64,000 bases of DNA from Toxonevra muliebris. Its lineage: Eukaryota > Arthropoda > Insecta > Diptera > Pallopteridae. This document shows positions 58,013 through 64,000 of this stretch, piece by piece. Under the pieces are notes generated by a model. That model made no database searches. It saw only the letters and a list, made by a program, of their open reading frames with translations, and was not told the origin of the DNA. The translations under genes and the position numbers were made by a program. The first letter of the stretch is position 1, and the number at the start of each line of letters is the position of its first letter. Location: positions 98,263,235 to 98,327,234 of the forward strand of contig OY829326.1 of the NCBI GenBank assembly GCA_963691655.1, written 5' to 3'.

Positions 58013-58324
58013 GGCTGTGGTTATATTGCGAGTATGCTCGGCGAACACCATGAAATTGTTGTTGCACCGAACACAAAGAGAGAGTCTTTACTCACTCTCA
58101 CACCGAACACGATATGCTCGGTGTATTGGCCACCGAGCACGAGTATTCAGGGTGGTAATGACTTATTTTACAAAACAGTATCATTACATATAAAATAGTA
58201 TTAAACAAACGAGTATATTTTGACAACAACAACTCTACAACGAGCTGAATGTAACCACCTTGACCGAGCACGGGAGAAAATGTTTTGTGTTCGTCGAACA
58301 CCGAGCACCAATATAACCAGGCGC
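58013..58324. mobile_element. TA-flanked MITE, TGGTTATATTG ends
   Basis: The left arm GGCTGTGGTTATATTGCGAG TATGCTCGGCGAACAC pairs with the right arm GTGTTCGTCGAACACCGAGC ACCAATATAACCAGGCGC, with small gaps. TA stands at 58,011-58,012 and 58,325-58,326. Internal ACCGAGCAC/GTGCTCGG-type motifs are repeated near 58,105-58,140. It is non-coding and lies 4 bases from the previous hAT-like element. Confidence 0.7.
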
Positions 58325-58326
58325 TA

Positions 58327-59108
58327 ACGAGTATGTATGTATAAAATATACAAAAATAAAGAACTCTCACAGACCATGATTTGGACCATCAAAAAAAATA
58401 GAGCTCGGTATAAAAATAGGGGGAAAGCTCACATACCCTCCAAAATCTGGGGTAAATTTACTTCTACTGTATGACTGACACATTTGTATATATTTCCCAC
58501 ATAAATTTGCTGACTTCAATTTCATTCACAAAACTTTTCCAAAACAAAAAGTTTCTGAGAAAAATATAAATTGTAATTTAAAACTACAAAAAACTTGCTA
58601 ATTACTTCTACTATTTTTTATAAGTATAATTGCCTTCTGTTCGTCTATTTAGTTAGCTTTCTTTGAAAATAAACACCTACCAGAAGAACTTTTCAGTTTT
58701 CATATTAAATTGTCTACGTACGAAATAAAATATTCAATAAGTTACATTTTTGTTCTCTAATAGACTTTATTTAAAAAAAAAAAAAAATTGTTTGCATGAA
58801 CCTATGTATAGTTATGTATATGTAAAATTTTCGATAATAAAGTATGTATGTAGTTATTATTATTATATAATTTCAATTTGTTCTTTATGTTGTTATTGCT
58901 TTAAATTTTTACTAAAAAACAACGAAAATTTAATTTGCTGGATTTACTTTAGCAGTTTGCGTGTAAATGTATTGCTGCCTTTTACCTCATTTTCTTTTGT
59001 TTTACTTTAAAATATAGTATATATTTCTACAATAAGTTTTTCTTTTCTTTTTATTTAATATGTATATATATGTATATAGTTTTCGTCTTTTAATTTGATT
59101 TTATTTAT

Positions 59109-59148
<40 letters not shown>

Positions 59149-60278
59149 AATTAAGGCATTATTAGGTGTTGTCAATATTTATTGCTTACAAGTCTCCATA
59201 AAAGTAGTAACTAGTCTTGGTTGCGAGAGTGAAAACTTAAAGATGTTGCAATACCGAAAAAACAACAAAAACATTTAAAGCTAATTAAGACACATGCAAA
59301 TTAATTCCACAAAAATTCTAACTTTCAAGTTGAACAATGCAAAGTTATTCTCAAATGTATACATTCTGCTAAACATAAAATGGAATGTAAATAACTAAGT
59401 AATTGTGTAATTAGTTAATTAAGTTCTTTGTAATAATAATTAAATAAGTATAGATATATGTATGCAAATATAAAAAATGTTTGCTTTTTTCGTTTTCTTT
59501 GTTTTTTTTTTTGTGTAAAAGAATTGTATGTAATGTTGCTGCTACATAATGTTTGTTGAAATGTAGTGATGATGATACTTAATTTTTATTTTGCTCTCGA
59601 TTTGTGTTTAGTATAAATTTATCAATGTGAGGAGGAAGGGATAGCATTAAGATAGGAGAGGGTTGCTTCTCTACATACAAACACACACAGATGCCTATAG
59701 ATATGTATGTGCGGATGTATGCATTATGATAATAGGAATGTGATAATGTACTTTTCTCGCTTATCGAATTTCCGACAAAATTTGATTTTTTCTTTTTTTT
59801 TTTGTAACAATAATAAACATAAATAAAACTACATCATTAAAATGAAAAACAATACCAAAAAAAATGTATGTATATAAAGTATCTAAAAAATAATACAAAT
59901 TGTTGAAAAATACAATACTAAATTGACAAATAAAAACGAAAATATAATAAAAGTAAAAGTTACCAAATGAAGAAAAGCAAATGTGAAACAAAACAAATAA
60001 TTTGTTGTTGCTGTATAATCAATTGAATAATAATCAACCTATTTGCTTTAAAATTAGAAACAAATATATGCATACCGCTTTTTTCTTATATTACTTATTT
60101 GTTTGCTTGTTTTGTTTTTACATTTAAATAAATCTAAAATTGTTTTTTTTTCAAGTGCATGACGCGACACTTTTTTCATCATTTTATCAAATCTAGCAAT
60201 TCTGGCGCGTTTGCAACGCTTTTACTCTTTTTTTATTCCCACAGCTGCAATTTTTTCTACGCTCTCATTTTTTTTTTT
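58327..60278. other. AT-rich region downstream of par-6, probable 3' UTR in part
   Basis: No coding sequence is seen. The right part adjoins the par-6 stop codon on the minus strand and must hold its 3' UTR. Its length is not clear, since many AATAAA-like motifs occur on the minus strand. A 35-T run lies at 59,112-59,146. Confidence 0.45.
59112..59146. repeat. 35-base T homopolymer
   Basis: An uninterrupted run of 35 T residues. It could be the A tail of a minus-strand retroposed insertion or a plain homopolymer. Confidence 0.85.
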
Positions 60279-62358
60279 TTATAAATGTAGAACACCGTCT
60301 TTGGATTCGCCGCTTGCGACCGCCGTGGTCGTTGCCGCCGACACTACCACCGTCGAGGCAGTGGATGAGGCTTGCTGATGATGAGTTGGTAGTGCAGAGC
60401 ATAATGGTGATGATGTTGAAGTAGCTGATGCTTGAGTTTGTGATTGTGATTGTGCAGTATTTTCATCAAGTGCCACCCCAGTTAAATCGACGACTTCATC
60501 TTGATCGTCTTGTTCAACTTCATCAGATGTGTTTGTATGATTAGTTTGATGCGAACCGCTTGATAATTGACTGGTACGTGAGAATGAGCCACGTCGGGGA
60601 GAAGTTAAAGTGCGTTGATTTGCCGGTTTAACAGTGATGATTAAATTTGAACTATTGGCTACCATCATGTCGGTAACCTAAGACCGCAAAATCAACGTCT
60701 GAGATTAATACAAAAACTAGATTAAATTAAAAGTTATTTGATTTTACCTGATCCAATGTTTTGCCAGCAACTTCAATACCATTTACTTCAATTACTTCAT
60801 CGTTAACCGCCAAAAGGCCAGTGCTTTCAGCTAGACCACCAGGCACTAAACGTGATATAAATATGCCTGGTTGTTTTTCGAGTCCATTTGCGGTGACACG
60901 TACAGAAGTACCATCTCTGTGCAAAAAAATAAAAAATAAATAAATAAAAATTTATAAAATTTCATCTATTAATAGAGCACGAAGGAAATTAGCTGGCTGC
61001 ATGGCACGCAGAAGACTTGATATATAACCTTTCAACATACAGCGAATGCCGTTTTTACATTACCATTGACACATACAGCGGAATTGACCACGCAAAACAA
61101 CTTTGGTGCACGCTAAATAGCCAAGAATGACGTCAAACGTACATTGTGGCACCAATAAACATCCGATTTTAAAAATATTTTGCATTCCTTTTGTATTTGT
61201 AAATAGCAATAACAGAGCTTTGGAATTAGGTTAAAAAATTTAAAAAAATCATAAATTGTTGTCGAAATTTCGGGACTTTCAAGACCCTTTTGGAATCTGA
61301 AAATATTTTCTGATTCCAAAAATTTGTTACCACTTCTGTACATCTTGATAAATACACTTAATTACGCTGTTACTTTTTAATTTGACGCCATTCGTGGTTA
61401 TTTTATCTTTTGAGTCACTGTATATCTGTAATCAAAAGCAATAATCGTTCAGGTCTGAAATCCTTATTTCAAGTAAATACGGTTTGAAGTAAATGAATTC
61501 GATTGTCACTATAAGTAAGCGATTACATTTCATTTTTTAATAATTTTTGCTATAAAAAAAAAGAAATTCGGGAGCAGTGCAGTGCGAAAATGACGATAGC
61601 TTTCTTAAATCAATTCTCTTTAAAATTGGCTTAAGCGATTATTGTTTTTGACTACAGATGTTGCCCGCGTTGTTGTTGTATAGAATTTTTGCATATAAAT
61701 GATGAAAACATAGGCCAAAAGGAAAAAAAAAAATACATAAAACTAAAGAGAGAGCTGTGGCATCACTATAGTTTCAATTTAATCTATGTGAGGTAATTTA
61801 TCGCCACTACAACATAACCAACATTACGTCTTACCTTATATAAAATCCTAAAGGTTTGTCACTGCCATGCTTTAGCAAACGCACCCTACGATGCGTTTCC
61901 GGCACAATATCAACATCAATTATAGCCGAAACTTGACGAAAATCATGTGGTATTGATATGGTTGGTAATTTTGTTTTTACCGGCGTCTGTCCCAGAATAC
62001 TACTAATGATATTGTTACGCGGTTTCATTGTACCGAAACCTGGAAATTCTTCCAAGTCATCTAGAAAGTAAACAGAAAAAGTTATAGTGGGTGCATAGAA
62101 ATTTCAATTGGATTTAATTATCAATTCACCTTTTCGCTGCACAATTATTCGCAATAGGGGTTTTGCAGTTTTTAAGGCTCTTCCAAAATTGTCATCGTTA
62201 TTTATAGGCAATAAATCGTTATCACGCGGGTCAATATATAATATTAGAAATTGTATACTTGTAAGTCTATGTAGTTGTTCAATTAAGGCAGAAAAATCTT
62301 CAAAATTTTGTAATTCTCCATGACGTTTAAAGCTCCAACGACGAAATTCAGCATCAAA
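60279..62358 (-). CDS. par-6: Par-6 cell polarity scaffold (N-terminal exon missing)
   Basis: Four exons in transcript order, 62358-62130, 62060-61835, 60916-60748 and 60677-60279, join in frame. Par-6 binds aPKC through PB1 and Cdc42 through a partial CRIB next to PDZ, at the apical cortex (family knowledge). Exon 1 here gives PB1: [20 protein letters not shown] to [20 protein letters not shown] and LLRIIVQRK. Exon 2 gives the CRIB/PDZ start: [20 protein letters not shown] and [13 protein letters not shown]. Exon 3 gives [20 protein letters not shown] and [20 protein letters not shown]. Exon 4 gives [19 protein letters not shown], a Ser/Thr/Ala-rich region and the C terminus GVLHL. The short first coding exon expected upstream was not found. 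An 831-bp intron (60,917-61,834) carries repeat sequence. Confidence 0.95.
61110..61420. repeat. Repeat fragment inside a par-6 intron
   Basis: The stretch near 61,215-61,310 (GAGCTTTGGAATTAGG through GACCCTTTTGGAATCTGA) resembles the inverted arm of the hairpin element at 15,046-15,681 (CAGGTTCCAAAAGGGTCTTT and CAAATTATGATTTTTC, reverse complemented). It looks like a diverged relative inserted in the intron. Ends are approximate. Confidence 0.45.
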
Positions 62359-63150
62359 CTTAAATTGTAAGCAAATAAGTAAAGATTAATTATAAATCAT
62401 TGAATTTAAATTGTATTTTTAACAATCCCAAAATCATAGGTTTCAAATTGAATGTTTTATTCACTAGTATATGACAAGACAACCCAGCATAGTTTTTCCA
62501 GTTGAACAAGATGAGAATCGTTAATTACCAATTATTACTACTTTTCATTTGTTATTGAGTTTGGCAATCTTTGGTCGAGATAAAAGCGCCGAGTTGCTTC
62601 GGGGCGAACACCCAACAACTACCTCGTTCACCACTTCGATAAATGAGTGAGGTACATAGGTTCTTGAGATAGAAAGCAACAACAGACGCCTCTTAACAGT
62701 GAACTAATAAAAATACGGATAATGGCGGCAAGGAGTCGACGTTGCATCAACTAACTGACCAGCATGGATATATGTAAGTTAGCTTTGAATCAATCCCATA
62801 AAGAGGCTGTGAACTTAGCATTAAGTAGACAACAATGTTGTTATTTAAGCTAAAGATATTTTTTTGAGGCTCAAGCAGCATCCGGAAAAGGGACTCGGAG
62901 GAAATGTGTGTGGTTTACTGCAAACGTTTTGTGGGATATTTGTTGGAATTAATTTCCGTTAAATAATTATTCAGGATAGGACTTCAACTTAGCATCTAGT
63001 GTCTGATATTGGCGGTTGATATTCGGACACCAACTCTCGTTGGTGCACAGATAAACGATGTTAACTCTGGTAAAAACATTTCAAATGCTTCAACAACCAT
63101 CACTATTATGGCAAAGTTTTTCAGATCTATTCACGTTGTGTATGTTATAT
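62359..63150. other. Region upstream of the par-6 PB1 exon
   Basis: This is presumably the first coding intron of par-6. I searched the minus strand for a short Met-containing exon with a fly donor and could not single one out. No repeat is recognised before the SINE at 63,151. Confidence 0.35.
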
Positions 63151-63435
63151 ATTATAAGAATGTGTATAAGTGCACATTTTGGTTGGTAATGACAAAACCA
63201 CCCAGCTGATAAAAAATTGCCACAGACGTTCGGAATCGGCGTTAAAGTGTAGGTCCTACCTTCGCCACTGTGGTCAAGCGACAGAGTGCCAGAGTCTTGT
63301 CTCTGGAGACCCGACTACGATTCTCGGCTTGAGTGTTTCTTTTCTATCTTTCTTTCTTTCTTGGGGCTTTGGTACAATAGATCTTATAGGTCGCAGTGCC
63401 TGACTTTTGAGTCGCCTTTCCTTCAAATAATAATA
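63151..63435 (+). mobile_element. 5'-truncated copy of the composite SINE
   Basis: It starts within the body (ATTATAAGAATGTGTATAAG) and follows the 20.6-20.94 kb element to the end. It has TTGGTTGGTAATGAC, GTTCGGAATCGGCGTTAAAG, the second tRNA-like head at about 63,262-63,335 and the CTTT spacer. GTACAATAGATCTTATAGG and a short AAT tail follow. The tRNA-Glu-like first head is absent. The B box of head 2 is damaged (ACTACGATTCT). Confidence 0.85.
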
Positions 63436-64000
63436 TTCGTAACAAAACTTTGACTGTGCTAGATTAAAATTTATGTAGCAGGACAATTTTCCCATTAAGA
63501 TCACTTTTTGATTCAAGTCCCAGTCCATCATATCTCGAAAAATACAAGAAAAAAATTAGTAAATCCAAAATTTAAGAATTTTTTTATTTACTAATTTATT
63601 TTTTATCTGACGTAATTTTATATAGCGAAACCAATTTTGATTGTCGTTATAAGTTTGCATAAATTATGATTCAGTTTGCAAGAAAAATATATTTTTAAGA
63701 GATAATACTGCAATAACATATAAGAAAAATGACGACTTCATGCACTTAAAATTTGATTTATTGAAAAATTAAAAATAAATTATTTTATATACAAACAAAA
63801 TGAGCTTTAATTTAAAAAAAAAAAAAAAAATTATAAACTTCAACAATACAATAAATATTCAGAGTTTAATATAGATTTAAGCATTGTACTTAATTGACAA
63901 GGTGCAAAAACATTTACAAAAGGGAATCACCACTCGCTTTTGCCTCCTCAATTGCTTAGCAATTTAGGCGAGTTTATGTTAATCACGTTAATGAAATACT
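63436..64000. other. AT-rich sequence to window end
   Basis: No gene or named repeat is seen. A-runs occur near 63,814-63,830. Confidence 0.4.

Noticed and set aside
59112..59146. T run taken as proof of a processed pseudogene or retroposon.
   Set aside because: No coding or SINE-like sequence lies on the appropriate side and no target duplication is visible.

Overview
The window looks like nuclear DNA from a higher (cyclorrhaphan) fly. The sequence is AT-rich. Coding exons are split by 55-75 bp introns with fly-like GTAAGT/TTNCAG or TTTTAG junctions. Poly-Q-like CAA/CAG tracts and CA, GT and ATGT microsatellites are common. Every protein I recognise resembles a Drosophila protein. Dense repeats and long intergenic gaps suggest a larger genome than Drosophila, for example an acalyptrate such as a tephritid. 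The genus cannot be fixed from this sequence.

Layout. Positions 1-37,700 hold no host gene I can support. They are a repeat landscape: decayed RNase H-bearing non-LTR retrotransposons (780-2,110, 19,640-21,560, 24,740-25,390), two Tc1/mariner relics (11,950-13,150 and 28,924-29,902, the second with DD37E spacing), tRNA-derived SINEs, and many terminal-inverted-repeat elements. Some of the last are flanked by TTAA (piggyBac-like), some by TA (Tc1/mariner-like), and one hAT-like element by an 8-bp duplication. Positions 37,745-52,574 are a compact gene island: UTP11 (+), NAT10/Kre33 (+, 12 exons), NDUFB7 (-), a PBK/TOPK-like kinase (+) and a pickpocket-type DEG/ENaC channel (-). NAT10/NDUFB7 and kinase/channel are convergent, tail-to-tail pairs. 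Positions 52,600-60,200 are intergenic with more inverted-repeat elements. The polarity gene par-6 (-) fills 60,279-62,358 with four exons and lacks its N-terminal exon. A SINE fragment lies at 63,151-63,435.

Function. UTP11 and NAT10 both act in nucleolar 18S rRNA maturation and sit next to each other on one strand. The other genes are unrelated: respiratory complex I, a mitotic-type kinase, a sodium channel and cell polarity. No operon logic is implied.

The most interesting structures are: (a) a composite SINE with two tRNA-like heads, inserted with a 14-bp target duplication into an RNase H LINE whose 3' end matches the SINE tail; (b) a 342-bp hAT-like element carrying six 40-bp palindromic units, whose insertion is proved by a second, uninterrupted copy of the host repeat in the same window; (c) three TTAA-flanked elements within 5 kb; (d) hairpin elements with terminal repeats of about 200 bp.
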